Shown piece after piece: positions 20,376 through 29,631 of a stretch of DNA of 64,000 nucleotides; the first letter of the stretch is position 1, and the number at the start of each line of letters is the position of its first letter. Made by a program: the position numbers and the translations under genes. The DNA comes from Caballeronia hypogeia (lineage in GTDB: Bacteria; Pseudomonadota; Gammaproteobacteria; Burkholderiales; Burkholderiaceae). The DNA lies in NCBI RefSeq assembly GCF_001544875.2, contig NZ_FCOA02000008.1, positions 62,001 through 126,000 on the forward strand, in the 5' to 3' direction. The notes under the pieces were generated by a model, which was not told where the DNA came from, searched no databases, and was given only the letters and a program-made list of their open reading frames with translations.

Positions 20376-21614
20376 ATGCCCAAGCGGCCACAAGACGCAA
20401 CACCTGCCCCCGTTCCCCGCCAGTCCGACACCCCGGGCGCGCCCCTTCCGGACGAAGTCACGCCCCTGTTGGGCAATCGCACGCCGCGACAGTTCATGCG
20501 GCGTTACTGGCAGAAAAAGCCCCTGCTGATCCGCCAGGCGGTCCCCGGCATCTCGGCCCCGCTCGCGCGCGACGAGCTCTTCGAACTCGCCGATCTCGAC
20601 GATGTCGAGTCGCGTCTCATCACACATTTTCGCAATACGTGGAATCTGGAGCACGGTCCGTTCGCGCCCGACGAATTGCCTGCGGTGAAGAAACGCGAAT
20701 GGACGCTGCTCGTGCAAGGCGCGAACCTGCATGACGACCGCGCCCACGCGCTGATGAACCGGTTCCGCTTCATTCCGGACGCGCGTCTCGACGATCTGAT
20801 GATCTCCTACGCGACCGATGGCGGCGGTGTCGGACCGCACTTCGACTCTTATGACGTGTTTCTGCTGCAGATTCATGGCAAGCGCCGCTGGCGTATTGGC
20901 GTGCAACGGGATCTTTCGCTAAAACCCGGACTGCCGTTGAAAGTTTTACAGCACTTCGAACCGGAAGAAGAATGGGTGCTGGAGCCAGGCGACATGCTGT
21001 ATCTGCCGCCGCATATCGCGCACGACGGTATCGCCGAGGGCGAATGCATGACCGCGTCCATCGGCTTTCGCGCGCCGTCCGCGCACGAGCTCACGGCGCA
21101 GTTCCTCTATCACCTCGCGGAGCGCGCCGATGAGCACGCCGAGGGCGCTCGCGCGAATACGCGCTATCGCGATCCGACGCAGGAACCCGTGGGTAATCCG
21201 GGGGCTTTGCCGGCGCTGCTCGTGGAACGCGTTGGCGCGATCCTTGCGAACGTCAACTGGAACGAAAAGGACGTAGCCGGCTTTCTCGGCACATATCTGA
21301 GCGAACCGAAATCCAATGTCGTATTCGATTCGCCCGAGCGTGCGCTCAACGAGCAAAAATTTGCGGAGCGCGCGAAAAAAACCGGCATTAGGCTCGATAG
21401 AAAGACTAATTTGCTGTATGACGCGCGGTCGTATTTTGTAAATGGCGAAGCCGCGATGTTGTCGTCGAAGCTGAAAAAGTGGCTCCCTGAATTGGCCGAT
21501 ACACGGCGTCTGGAGGCGAAACGCTTTGTAACACTTACAGACGAATCGTCAATGACAGCCTTGCTGCACGAATGGTATCGTGCGGGCTGGATTCAGATGG
21601 GCGCTATGGCTTGA
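20376..21614 (+). CDS. roxA: JmjC/cupin ribosomal-protein oxygenase (RoxA/YcfD type)
   Basis: Fe(II)/2-oxoglutarate oxygenase; the E. coli homologue hydroxylates Arg81 of ribosomal protein L16. The ATG at 20376 gives 412 residues. The N-terminal half is the JmjC domain: FMRRYWQKKPLLIRQA, then the iron ligands in GGGVGPHFDSYDVFLLQ (H-x-D) and a distal His in YLPPHIAHDG. The C-terminal half has the dimerisation/winged-helix features of the family. It is divergent from slyD with only 33 bp between the two starts, so their promoters overlap. Confidence 0.92.
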   Translation: MPKRPQDATPAPVPRQSDTPGAPLPDEVTPLLGNRTPRQFMRRYWQKKPLLIRQAVPGISAPLARDELFELADLDDVESRLITHFRNTWNLEHGPFAPDELPAVKKREWTLLVQGANLHDDRAHALMNRFRFIPDARLDDLMISYATDGGGVGPHFDSYDVFLLQIHGKRRWRIGVQRDLSLKPGLPLKVLQHFEPEEEWVLEPGDMLYLPPHIAHDGIAEGECMTASIGFRAPSAHELTAQFLYHLAERADEHAEGARANTRYRDPTQEPVGNPGALPALLVERVGAILANVNWNEKDVAGFLGTYLSEPKSNVVFDSPERALNEQKFAERAKKTGIRLDRKTNLLYDARSYFVNGEAAMLSSKLKKWLPELADTRRLEAKRFVTLTDESSMTALLHEWYRAGWIQMGAMA

Positions 21615-21720
21615 CAGGCTTGGCTCGACGAGAGTTCCAGAGATGCTGCGGATACTAGAATTTGCTGTTCCGCAATATGAAAGTTTGTATGAGAAAGACA
21701 ACGTATCGTCCCCTCATTTA

Positions 21721-21749
21721 TCGACGGTCGTTACGAAAGTGCCTATAAT
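21721..21749 (+). promoter_or_regulatory. sigma-70 promoter of the Ala/Ser lipoprotein gene
   Basis: A perfect -10 TATAAT (21744..21749) lies 17 bases after TCGACG (21721..21726; 4/6 match). The 267-bp gap after roxA holds no gene but this promoter and a leader of about 125 nt. A short imperfect dyad (CTCACA...TGTGAG, around 21772..21795) lies within the leader. Confidence 0.6.
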
Positions 21750-21881
21750 TTCCGGCCAAGCCGTAGGAAGTCTCACACAAAAAAGAATTGTGAGTCTCCA
21801 CAGCGGCCCGGGTCGGTGTTGGAGCACACATTACCGGTACTTTGCGCTGTTGCTTACCTTTAACCATAAAAGGACGTGATC

Positions 21882-22136
21882 ATGAAGAAATCCCTCCTCG
21901 TAGCATCCCTGTTGGCTGCTGTTGCTCTGGCTGCATGCAACAAGTCTAGCGAAACGGCTGCTCCGAGCGCTGCAAGCGATACGTCGGCTGCTTCGGCTCC
22001 GGCTGCTGCTGCTTCGGACGCAAACGCTGCAGCATCGAGCGCTTCGGCCGCTGCAAGCGACGCAGCTTCGGCTGCTGGCGCTGCTTCGGACGCTGCCGCT
22101 TCGGCTGCCGCTCCGGCATCGGGCGCAAGCCAGTAA
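21882..22136 (+). CDS. small Ala/Ser-rich lipoprotein
   Basis: The ATG at 21882 follows an AGGACGTGATC ribosome site. The 84-residue product starts MKKSLLVASLLAAVALAAC, a lipoprotein signal peptide with lipobox LAAC (Cys19). After NKSSETAA the mature part consists almost only of Ala, Ser, Asp and Pro in short ASDAAS-like repeats, so it is probably disordered. It has its own strong promoter and terminator, so it may be abundantly made. No known family is recognised; a spacer-like or wall-associated lipoprotein is one guess. Confidence 0.85.
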   Translation: MKKSLLVASLLAAVALAACNKSSETAAPSAASDTSAASAPAAAASDANAAASSASAAASDAASAAGAASDAAASAAAPASGASQ

Positions 22137-22151
22137 GGCTTAGGCGTCGTC

Positions 22152-22205
22152 AGGCCGCTCAGGCGGCCTGCCCAAGAAAAAACCGGCTCTCGAGCCGGTT
22201 TTTTT
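22152..22205 (+). terminator. double hairpin terminator after the lipoprotein gene
   Basis: A first hairpin (aggccgc/gcggcct, 22152..22169, loop tcag) is followed by a second, aaccggct/agccggtt (22181..22200, loop ctcg), which runs straight into TTTTTTT. The second is a classic Rho-independent terminator. The A run before it allows function for the convergent MBL gene as well. Confidence 0.9.
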
Positions 22206-22247
22206 GTGTCCGCGTTTCGCGCGTTTGCGTTCGTTTATTGCGCGGCG

Positions 22248-23021
22248 TTACAACGCCAGCCAGTCGAACCCTTCGGTCTGCGTGGCAACAACCACGTCGA
22301 TCGCCGACGCGCCCAGCACGGCCGCCAGCGCCGCCTGCGCGAGATGCGGCAGGTTGTTCTGCTGGCTGAGATGCGCGGCCACGAGATGCCGCAGCTTCGA
22401 ACGATCAAGCGAGGCCAGAATGGCCGCCGCAGCCTCGTTATTCAGGTGTCCGTGCGTCCCGCCGATGCGCGCCTTCAGTGACGGTGGATAGCGGCTCGCC
22501 GCCAGCATTTCGACATCGTGATTGGATTCGAGCACGAGCGCGTCACAGCCGCTCAGCACGCTCGTGATATGCGGCGTCGACGCGCCGACATCGGTCAGCA
22601 CGCCGAGGCGGCAAGCGCCGTCGGAGAACACGTATTGCAGCGGCTCGCGGGCGTCGTGCGGAACCGTGTAAGGCAGCACGCTCAGGTCGCCGATGGTGAC
22701 GCTCTCATCGCCCCACAGCACGTTCAGCTCGACATTGGCTTCGTCGGCGCCGATGGCGCGCGCGGTGCCCCAGCTCATGTGCAACGGAATGGACCAGCGG
22801 CGCGCCAGCGTCAGCGCGCTGCCGATATGGTCCGTATGTTCGTGCGTGATGACGATGGCGTCGAGGTCGGCGGCGCTGCAATTCAGGCGCGCGAGGCGGC
22901 GTTCGACTTCCTTCGCGGAGAAGCCGCAATCGAGCAGCACGCGCGTGGTGGTCGTACCGCACGATGCCTCGACGAGCAATGCATTGCCCTCGCTGCCGCT
23001 GCCGAGACTGGCGAATCTCAC
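22248..23021 (-). CDS. MBL-fold metallo-hydrolase (WalJ/YycJ-like)
   Basis: The 257-residue product begins MRFASLGSGSEGNALLVEA, typical of the YycJ/WalJ group of metallo-beta-lactamase proteins. The metal motif THEHTDHIGSA is intact, with further ligands around LTDVGAST and LESNHD and a C-terminal AAHLSQQNN. Relatives have been described as 5' to 3' exonucleases or RNase-Z-like enzymes; the substrate here is unknown. It lies 43 bp downstream of bamC on the same strand and is probably cotranscribed with dapA and bamC. Confidence 0.88.
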   Translation of the reverse strand: MRFASLGSGSEGNALLVEASCGTTTTRVLLDCGFSAKEVERRLARLNCSAADLDAIVITHEHTDHIGSALTLARRWSIPLHMSWGTARAIGADEANVELNVLWGDESVTIGDLSVLPYTVPHDAREPLQYVFSDGACRLGVLTDVGASTPHITSVLSGCDALVLESNHDVEMLAASRYPPSLKARIGGTHGHLNNEAAAAILASLDRSKLRHLVAAHLSQQNNLPHLAQAALAAVLGASAIDVVVATQTEGFDWLAL

Positions 23022-23064
23022 GATGAACTTTCGATCGACATCAATGGAGGCTTCAAGTCGTCGT

Positions 23065-24207
23065 CTAGTTCAACTGAGCATGCAGCAGTGACACGATGCG
23101 CTGCGCATCGGAGGACGTGTCTGGCTGACCGTTGGCATCGACCACGCCGACTTGCGTGACCGAGTCCGCCTTGGGCTTCACGTTGACGAGGAACTGGCGC
23201 GTCGGCTTCGGCGTATTGCTCGAAAAGAGCTTGCCGAACAGACCTTCCTTCTTCAGCTCCGCCATGGAGTCCGAAAAGTGGACGTAGTAGATGCCCTTGT
23301 CGCGATCACGATTGTCGACCGTGAAGTTGGTGCGATCGAGCGCGAGTCCCACGCGCAGCCACGCGCGATCGAATGGCTCGGCGAGATCGAGCGTCGAGCC
23401 GCCCGCAGCCGGGTCCATCGCGACCTTCGCGCCCATGGGACGCGCCTGCGCGAGCAATTGCTGCGACTGCTTGTCGGTGAGGCCGAACTTCTGCATCAGC
23501 TTGCCGAGCACCGCGGCTTCGAGCTGCGGATTGCGTGGACGCGTTTCCCAGCGCGACGACGTCTTGTCCTGTCCAGTCAACACTTCTTCCATCGCGCTGT
23601 GCGTGACGGAGATGTCGGTCGAGCCGTCGGCGGCGCGGTCCACCTGCGTGCGGAACATGTCCCGCGTGCCCGACGAATAAGCGAAGTCGAGCAGCTTGCC
23701 GACGCTATTGCGGAACCAGTCGTTCGGAATGTTCGCGCGGTTTTCGGCCCAGTCGGTGGCCATGATGCCGGTGGCCGGCGCATCGGTCTTCAGCGTGAAG
23801 CCGTTCTCTTCCCAGAACTCCTTCAGTTGCGGCCAGATCTGGTCGGGCGAGCGGCCGTCGACGACGAGCCAGCGGCGATCGCCATCGCTCTCGACGTGCA
23901 TGCCGTATGGATCCTGCGCGTTCGGCACGCCCAGCGTGGCGTTGCCTGCCGGCGTGACTGCGCGTTCCGCGGCGCCGCCCAGCGAGTTGATTTTCGGCGG
24001 TGCGGCGTAGCGCTGGCTGATGTCGGCCGTGGTCAGATCGGACGGAACGGCGAGCGCGGGTGCGGTTTCCGCGGTTTTGTAATTGACGCGGTCCGGCGCG
24101 AGCCAGTCGTTGAGCGTATCGCAACCCGAGAGTGCGAAGATCGCGCCGGCGCCGAGCGCAAGCACGCTCAGGCGTTTGGCTTGAGTGAGAAGAGCGGAAC
24201 GTTTCAT
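23065..24207 (-). CDS. bamC: outer membrane protein assembly factor BamC
   Basis: Lipoprotein subunit of the BAM complex that inserts beta-barrels into the outer membrane. I chose the ATG at 24207 (MKRSALLTQAKRLSVLALGAGAIF), giving 380 residues with lipobox LSGC (mature Cys about 28). The mature N-terminus contains the conserved DTLNDWLAPDRVNYKTAE segment that contacts BamD. Two helix-grip domains follow (about 110-215 and 265-375). The dapA-bamC order is the same as in E. coli. Confidence 0.93.
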   Translation of the reverse strand: MKRSALLTQAKRLSVLALGAGAIFALSGCDTLNDWLAPDRVNYKTAETAPALAVPSDLTTADISQRYAAPPKINSLGGAAERAVTPAGNATLGVPNAQDPYGMHVESDGDRRWLVVDGRSPDQIWPQLKEFWEENGFTLKTDAPATGIMATDWAENRANIPNDWFRNSVGKLLDFAYSSGTRDMFRTQVDRAADGSTDISVTHSAMEEVLTGQDKTSSRWETRPRNPQLEAAVLGKLMQKFGLTDKQSQQLLAQARPMGAKVAMDPAAGGSTLDLAEPFDRAWLRVGLALDRTNFTVDNRDRDKGIYYVHFSDSMAELKKEGLFGKLFSSNTPKPTRQFLVNVKPKADSVTQVGVVDANGQPDTSSDAQRIVSLLHAQLN

Positions 24208-24380
24208 GAGGTCCTTCTTTGCTGCCGATGACGCTTGAGGCCTCGCCCCGATCCCGCTACCCCTGCGGATCATCGAGGCCAATGAGCGGCGGTTGATGGC
24301 TGATGGTGTGGTTCATGTCGATCACTTGAGGCGGCGCGGCGCTTCGATTCGTTGTGACTGTGGCGCGCCGCCACATATGA

Positions 24381-25286
24381 TCAGGCGAGCAGGCCGGAGT
24401 CGCGCAACGCGTCACGCACCACGTCGTGATAGCGCGCGTCGAGCGGCGTGAGCGGCAGGCGGATGCCGCCTTCCATGCGGCCGAGCTCGGCAAGCGCCCA
24501 CTTGGCCGGAATCGGGTTCGATTCGCAGAAGAGTTGTTTGTGCAGCGACAAAAGCTTCAGATGGATGCGGCGCGCGGTGATGGCGTCGCCTTCGATCGCG
24601 GCGCGGCACAGCTGGCTCATTTCCTTCGGCGCGACGTTGGCCGTCACCGAGATGTTGCCGTGGCCGCCCAGGAGCATGAGCGCGATTGCCGTGGGATCGT
24701 CGCCGCTGAAAATGCTGAAATGCGCCGGCGCGTGCTTGATCAGATGCGCCGCGCGGTCGATGTTGCCCGTCGCTTCCTTCACGCCGATGATGCCGCGGAC
24801 GTCCGCGAGACGCAGGATCGTCTCGTTGTTCATGTCGGCGACGGTGCGGCCGGGGACGTTGTAAAGAATGACGGGAAGGTCGACGGCCTCGGCGATCGCC
24901 TTGAAGTGGCGATACATGCCTTCCTGCGTCGGCTTGTTGTAATACGGAACGACTTGCAGCGTGGCGTCGGCGCCGACCTTCTTCGCGTGCTTCGAGAGCT
25001 CGATGGCCTCGGCGGTCGAGTTGCCGCCCGCGCCCGCGATGATCGGGAAACGCTTGGCCGTGTGCTCGACGGCCGTCTGAATCATCAGAATGTGCTCTTC
25101 GACCGACAAAGTGGCCGATTCGCCGCTGGTGCCGACGACAACGAGACCGTTCGAGCCTTGCTCGACGTGCCAGTCGATCAGTTTTCGAAACGCCGGCAGA
25201 TCAAGACTACCGTCCTCGTGCATCGGTGTGACGATGGCAGGGATGCTGCCGCGGATCTGGATGCCGCCGTGTGTTCCGTTTGTCAT
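24381..25286 (-). CDS. dapA: 4-hydroxy-tetrahydrodipicolinate synthase
   Basis: Condenses pyruvate with aspartate semialdehyde in the lysine/diaminopimelate pathway. The 301-residue product has the TIM-barrel family motifs: GTSGESATL at 52-60, catalytic Tyr142 and the Schiff-base Lys170 in GVKEATGN. A perfect 12-bp tandem repeat lies 10 bp upstream of the ATG. bamC follows after 173 bp. Aspartokinase, acting two steps earlier in the pathway, is at the other end of this region (0.7-2.0 kb). Confidence 0.97.
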   Translation of the reverse strand: MTNGTHGGIQIRGSIPAIVTPMHEDGSLDLPAFRKLIDWHVEQGSNGLVVVGTSGESATLSVEEHILMIQTAVEHTAKRFPIIAGAGGNSTAEAIELSKHAKKVGADATLQVVPYYNKPTQEGMYRHFKAIAEAVDLPVILYNVPGRTVADMNNETILRLADVRGIIGVKEATGNIDRAAHLIKHAPAHFSIFSGDDPTAIALMLLGGHGNISVTANVAPKEMSQLCRAAIEGDAITARRIHLKLLSLHKQLFCESNPIPAKWALAELGRMEGGIRLPLTPLDARYHDVVRDALRDSGLLA

Positions 25287-25295
25287 GAAACTCTA

Positions 25296-25319
25296 TGAAT
25301 TTAATCGTGAATTTAATCG
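25296..25319. repeat. perfect 12-bp direct repeat in the dapA leader
   Basis: The unit tgaatttaatcg is present twice in tandem (25296..25307 and 25308..25319), ending 10 bp before the dapA start. It is A/T-rich within GC-rich DNA. A small ATCGC-AAAAA-GCGAT hairpin follows at 25316..25330. Its position suggests a role in dapA transcription or translation. Confidence 0.75.
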
Positions 25320-25349
25320 CAAAAAGCGATATTACGCGATTGTAGCGGA

Positions 25350-25937
25350 TTAGCCCGTCAACGCGTAACGTGGCGGACCCGGGGGTGTGTTACCAATCGT
25401 GAGCACACTTTCCGCCGGCTTCGGTTCAGAAACCGCGCAAATCCGCTGCACGAAGGCCGGACGCGGATCGTCGAGAAAGCCGTCTTCGTAGGCGATCACG
25501 CGCAACCGCCCGTGCACTGCTGCGAGCAGTTCGCCCGGCTCCAGCAGGAATGCCGGATTCGAAGGCTTGCCGACGCTCGCGTTGCCCACCGCGAAAGTCT
25601 CGTAAATCAGCACGCCGCCGGGCGCCAGCGCGTCGATCAGATGACCGAAAAGCGGCCGATGCAGATAATTCGTGACGACGACCGCATCGAACGTTCGGTC
25701 GTTTGAAAGCGGCCAGGGCGCGCCGTTTTCGAGATCGGCGTCGAGCGTTTCGATGCCTTCGGGCGCGGACATCGACGCCAGCGCTTCAGCGTCGCGATCG
25801 ATCGCCAATATCCGATGACCGCGCGCCGCGAACCAGCGCGCATGGCGCCCGTTGCCGGATGCGACGTCGAGCACCGTGCCGCCGGACGCGAGCAAATGCG
25901 CCCAGCGCGCCACCCACTGACTCGGCGCGCCTTCCAT
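25350..25937 (-). CDS. class I SAM-dependent methyltransferase
   Basis: The 195-residue product contains motif I VLDVASGNGRHARWFAARGH (about 21-40), a following acidic strand end (ILAIDRD) and motif II-like TFDAVVVTNYLHRPL. It is a short Rossmann-fold methyltransferase of the TehB-like group; the substrate cannot be read from the sequence. Its ATG overlaps the last base of the trpS stop codon, so it is translationally coupled to trpS. It ends 63 bp before the dapA start. Confidence 0.88.
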   Translation of the reverse strand: MEGAPSQWVARWAHLLASGGTVLDVASGNGRHARWFAARGHRILAIDRDAEALASMSAPEGIETLDADLENGAPWPLSNDRTFDAVVVTNYLHRPLFGHLIDALAPGGVLIYETFAVGNASVGKPSNPAFLLEPGELLAAVHGRLRVIAYEDGFLDDPRPAFVQRICAVSEPKPAESVLTIGNTPPGPPRYALTG

Positions 25938-27139
25938 CAGCTGTAGGAAAGGCCCATGGCCTCACGCACTTCGCGCATGGTTTCCGTGGCGAACTTGCGC
26001 GCCTTGTCGCAGCCGTCGGCCACGATCGCGCGCAACAGCGACGGATCGTCCATATACTTCTGCGCGCGCTCCAGCATGGGCTGCTGCTCGCGCAGAATGC
26101 CCTCGATCACCGGCTGCTTGCACTCCAGACAGCCGATGCCCGCGCTGCGGCAGCCCTTCTGCACCCATTGATGCGTGGCTTCGTCTGTGTAGACCTCGTG
26201 CAGCTTCCACACCGGGCACTTGTCCGGATCGCCCGGGTCGGTACGGCGCACGCGCGCGGGGTCGGTCGGCATCTTGCGCACTTTCTGCTCGATGGTCGCC
26301 GCGTCCTCGCGCAGGCCGATCGTGTTGCCGTAGGACTTCGACATCTTCTGGCCATCGAGGCCCGGCATGCGCGACGCTTCCGTCAGCAGCACCTGCGGCT
26401 CGACCAGAATGATCTTGCGCGAGCCTTCGAGATAGCCGAACAGACGCTCGCGGTCGCTCATCGACAGGCTTTGCGATTCCTGCAGCATCGCGCGCGCTTG
26501 TTCGAGCGCTTCGTCGTCGCCTTCCTGCTGATACGCGACGCGCAGCTCGTGATACAGCTTCGAGCGCTTGCCGCCGAGCTTCTTCGCGGCTTCCATCGCC
26601 TTCTCTTCGAAGTCCGGCTCGCGGCCGTAGAGATAGTTGAAGCGGCGCGCGATTTCGCGCGTCATTTCGACGTGCGGCACCTGATCCTCACCGACCGGCA
26701 CCAGTGACGCGCGATACAGCAGAATGTCCGCCGCCATCAGCACCGGATAGCCGAGAAAGCCGTACGTATCGAGATCCTTTTCCTTCAGCTTCTCGATCTG
26801 CTCCTTGTAGGTGGGAACGCGTTCGAGCCAGCCGAGCGGCGTACCCATGCCGAGCAACAGCGAAAGCTCGGCGTGCTCGGGCACGCGGCTCTGGATGAAG
26901 AGCGTCGCCTGCGCGGGATCGATGCCCGACGCCAGCCAGTCGATCAGCACCTCCCAGACGTTTTTCTCGATGACCTCGGGCGTCTCGTAGTGCGTCGTGA
27001 GCGCGTGCCAGTCGACGACCGCGAAGAAACACGGGTATTCGGACTGCAGCCGCACCCAGTTTTTCAGCACGCCGTGATAGTGGCCGAGGTGCAGCGACCC
27101 GGTGGGCCGCATGCCGGAGAAGATACGGTCAGGGAACAT
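25937..27139 (-). CDS. trpS: tryptophanyl-tRNA synthetase
   Basis: Charges tRNA-Trp (class Ic). The 400-residue product has the HIGH-type LHLGH at 16-20 and KMSKSYGN further on. It is longer than the ~335-residue E. coli enzyme because of an insertion and an extended C-terminal part (GCRSAGIGCLECKQ), as is usual for Burkholderia TrpRS. It sits 4 bp downstream of the M50 protease gene and overlaps the methyltransferase gene, so the three form an operon. Confidence 0.96.
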   Translation of the reverse strand: MFPDRIFSGMRPTGSLHLGHYHGVLKNWVRLQSEYPCFFAVVDWHALTTHYETPEVIEKNVWEVLIDWLASGIDPAQATLFIQSRVPEHAELSLLLGMGTPLGWLERVPTYKEQIEKLKEKDLDTYGFLGYPVLMAADILLYRASLVPVGEDQVPHVEMTREIARRFNYLYGREPDFEEKAMEAAKKLGGKRSKLYHELRVAYQQEGDDEALEQARAMLQESQSLSMSDRERLFGYLEGSRKIILVEPQVLLTEASRMPGLDGQKMSKSYGNTIGLREDAATIEQKVRKMPTDPARVRRTDPGDPDKCPVWKLHEVYTDEATHQWVQKGCRSAGIGCLECKQPVIEGILREQQPMLERAQKYMDDPSLLRAIVADGCDKARKFATETMREVREAMGLSYS

Positions 27140-27143
27140 GATG

Positions 27144-27809
27144 TTATGGAAAGAGTGAAGCGAGGGGATTCAGAATAGCCGACACCGCCGAAAAGCCGAT
27201 GTTCACGAGCGGCATGAGCCAGAAGCGCGTGAGCACGCCGGTCACGACGAGCGCCATGACGATGAAGAAACCGTAAGGCTCGAGTTTCGAGAATGCGATC
27301 GACGCGCGCACGGGCAGCAGGGCCATCAGCACGCGGCCGCCGTCGAGCGGCGGCAACGGAAACAGATTCAGCACGCCGAGCACGAGATTGACGCTGACGC
27401 CCGCGGCCGCCATGCCGGTGAAGAATTTCTCGTCGACGTGAAACGCCGCGAGCAGCACCGCGATCACGCCCCAGACGATGGCCTGCACGAAGTTGCTGCC
27501 GGGCCCGGCCGCGGCGACCCACAGGCTGCCCCAGCGCGGATTGCGCAGATTGCCGAAGGCCACCGGCACCGGCTTCGCGTAGCCAAACATGAACGCGCCG
27601 CTCGTTACGAAATAGAGGACGATCGGAATCACGATCGTGCCGATCGGATCGATATGGCGCATGGGGTTCATGGAAACGCGGCCCAGCACATAGGCCGTGT
27701 TGTCGCCGAGCAGCCGCGCGGCATAGCCATGCGCGGCCTCGTGCAGCGTGATCGCGAAGATCACCGGAAGCGCGTAGACCGCGATGGTTTGTATCAGGGA
27801 AGGATCCAT
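27144..27809 (-). CDS. site-2-type zinc metalloprotease (M50 family)
   Basis: Multi-pass membrane protein of 221 residues from the ATG at 27809 (MDPSLIQTIAVYALPVIFAI). The zinc motif HEAAH is at 23-27 in the first membrane helix, and the third ligand is in the NLFPLPPLDGGRVL segment. About five hydrophobic segments are visible and there is no PDZ domain, so it is the minimal rhomboid-size S2P form. Its substrate is unknown. It heads the M50-trpS-methyltransferase operon. Confidence 0.92.
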   Translation of the reverse strand: MDPSLIQTIAVYALPVIFAITLHEAAHGYAARLLGDNTAYVLGRVSMNPMRHIDPIGTIVIPIVLYFVTSGAFMFGYAKPVPVAFGNLRNPRWGSLWVAAAGPGSNFVQAIVWGVIAVLLAAFHVDEKFFTGMAAAGVSVNLVLGVLNLFPLPPLDGGRVLMALLPVRASIAFSKLEPYGFFIVMALVVTGVLTRFWLMPLVNIGFSAVSAILNPLASLFP

Positions 27810-27943
27810 AGGACGGTATTGTATCAAGCGGGCAGCCGTGATCAGACGCGCGCGACGACGTCGGGCACGTACGGTTTCGCCATATCGTGCGCCACAATAC
27901 TTAATCGGGTGTTCTGCCCGTGTGCGCTACTGCACGGCGTCAG

Positions 27944-28573
27944 CTACGCCGTCAGCCCGAACGGTTCGAGACTGCCTCTCCCCGCGCGCACGAGCACCGG
28001 CTCCCCCGACGAAAGATCGATGACCGTCGATGGCTCCGCCGGACACGCGCCCGAGTCGATCACGAGTTCGACCTGCTTTTCCAGCCGTTCGCGGATTTCC
28101 TCTGGATCGTTGAGCGGTTCGGTGTCGGGGGGCAGGATCAGCGTCGACGCGAGCAGCGGCTCGCCGAGTGCTTCGAGCAGCGCGAGCGTGATCACGTGAT
28201 CAGGCACACGCAGCCCGATCGTCTTGCGCGACGGATGCGAAAGCCGGCGCGGCACTTCCTTGGTCGCCTGGAGCACGAACACGTACGGTCCCGGCGTCAC
28301 CGATTTGATCAGCCGATACTGCTGGTTGTCGACCATCGCGAAGTTGGAAAGCTCTGACAAATCGCGCACGAGCAGCGACAGCAATTGCTTGTCGTCGATG
28401 CCGCGAACCCGTCGCAGTCGCTCGACGGCGTTCTTGTCGTCGAGATGACAGCCGAGCGCGTAGCTCGAGTCCGTCGGCAACGCGACGAGGCCGCCGTCCT
28501 TGATGATCTGCACAGCCTGATTGATGAGCCGTGGCTGCGGATTGTCCGGATGAATGCGAAAGAATTGAGACAT
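27944..28573 (-). CDS. L-threonylcarbamoyladenylate synthase family protein (YciO type)
   Basis: The 209-residue product has the YrdC-like fold: GGLVALPTDSSYALGC near residue 27 and a KSVTPGPYVFVLQAT segment that fits the dsRNA/nucleotide-binding cleft. This family makes threonylcarbamoyl-AMP for the t6A modification of tRNA, but the sequence resembles YciO more than TsaC, so its true role is less sure. It follows the PHP phosphatase gene on the same strand, an association also seen in E. coli (yciO next to the PHP gene yciV/rnm). Confidence 0.9.
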   Translation of the reverse strand: MSQFFRIHPDNPQPRLINQAVQIIKDGGLVALPTDSSYALGCHLDDKNAVERLRRVRGIDDKQLLSLLVRDLSELSNFAMVDNQQYRLIKSVTPGPYVFVLQATKEVPRRLSHPSRKTIGLRVPDHVITLALLEALGEPLLASTLILPPDTEPLNDPEEIRERLEKQVELVIDSGACPAEPSTVIDLSSGEPVLVRAGRGSLEPFGLTA

Positions 28574-28714
28574 GGCGACGCCTTGTTGTTTCGATCGTTT
28601 TCGCGAAGGCCGAACGCGGCGCGAACCACGCGCGAGCGCCTTTACGCAATGTGCGTGCGGAAAATCAACTTCGATGCAAAGACCGTGCGCGCCAGGCCGA
28701 GCGCCGTGGGACGC

Positions 28715-29545
28715 TTACAGCCAACGCTCCCAGACGGGCGTGAGGTCGTCGGGCAGCGGCGGCAACAACCCGAGGTCGACGCGCCCTTCGCCCGCTCCGT
28801 GGAAGTCCGAGCCGCGCGAGGCCTCGAAACCGTAGCGGCGCGCGACATCGGCATATTCGCGGTACTGGTCGGGCGTGTGACTACCGGTCACGACTTCGAT
28901 CGCGTGGCCGCCGAGTTGAATGAATTCGTCGAAAAATGCGGCGAACTCGACCGGCGTGTAATCGTAGCGGCCCGGATGCGCGATGACAGGCTCGCCGCCC
29001 GCGTCGCGAATCCATTTCACCGCGTCTTCGAGCTTCGCCCAGCGATGCCCGACGAAGCCCGGCTTGCCGTCGCCGAGATAGCGCGAGAAGACGTCGGCGG
29101 TGGACTGCGCGTAGCCCGCTTCCACGAGATACCGCGCGAAATGGGTGCGCGAGATCATGTCCGGGTCGTCGGTGAAGCGCAGCGCCCCTTTATAGCAATC
29201 CGGAATGCCGATCGCCGCGAGCGCCTCGCCGATCGCCACGCCCCGCGCCGCGCGTCCGTTGCGGGTGGATTCGAGGCCCTTGAGCAGCGCCTCGTTCTGC
29301 GGATCCACGTTCATGCCGACGATATGCACCGTGCGCGACGCCCACGTCACCGAAATTTCGACGCCCGGCAGATAGCCCATGCCGAGTGCTTCCGCCGCCT
29401 CGCGCGCTTCCTTCTGCCCGCCGAGCTGATCGTGATCCGTCAGCGACCACAGCGTGACGCCGTTCGCATGCGCGCGCGCCGCGACCTCGGCGGGCGCAAA
29501 CTGGCCGTCGGACACGGTGGAATGGCAATGCAGATCGGCGTTCAT
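28715..29545 (-). CDS. PHP-domain phosphatase (3',5'-nucleoside bisphosphate phosphatase / RNase AM type)
   Basis: The ATG at 29545 (MNADLHCHSTVSDG) gives 276 residues; a GTG eight codons upstream is possible. Metal ligands of the PHP fold are visible: H6 and H8 in DLHCHST, LTDHDQLGG, and a late GSDFHGAGE. Homologues hydrolyse the 3' phosphate of pAp-type nucleotides and trim RNA 5' ends. The downstream neighbour is the YciO-like gene, matching the gammaproteobacterial arrangement. Confidence 0.92.
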   Translation of the reverse strand: MNADLHCHSTVSDGQFAPAEVAARAHANGVTLWSLTDHDQLGGQKEAREAAEALGMGYLPGVEISVTWASRTVHIVGMNVDPQNEALLKGLESTRNGRAARGVAIGEALAAIGIPDCYKGALRFTDDPDMISRTHFARYLVEAGYAQSTADVFSRYLGDGKPGFVGHRWAKLEDAVKWIRDAGGEPVIAHPGRYDYTPVEFAAFFDEFIQLGGHAIEVVTGSHTPDQYREYADVARRYGFEASRGSDFHGAGEGRVDLGLLPPLPDDLTPVWERWL

Positions 29546-29631
29546 CAAAGGCTCGCTGGTTACCTTCACATTCTAACTGTATCGGCATGACACGCCGATT
29601 ATGTAGTCCCTTCCTTTCCGCGCGCCGGCGC

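Noticed and set aside
21580..21879. 99-codon plus-strand frame after roxA
   Set aside because: It begins inside roxA and contains the promoter of the next gene; composition is not protein-like.
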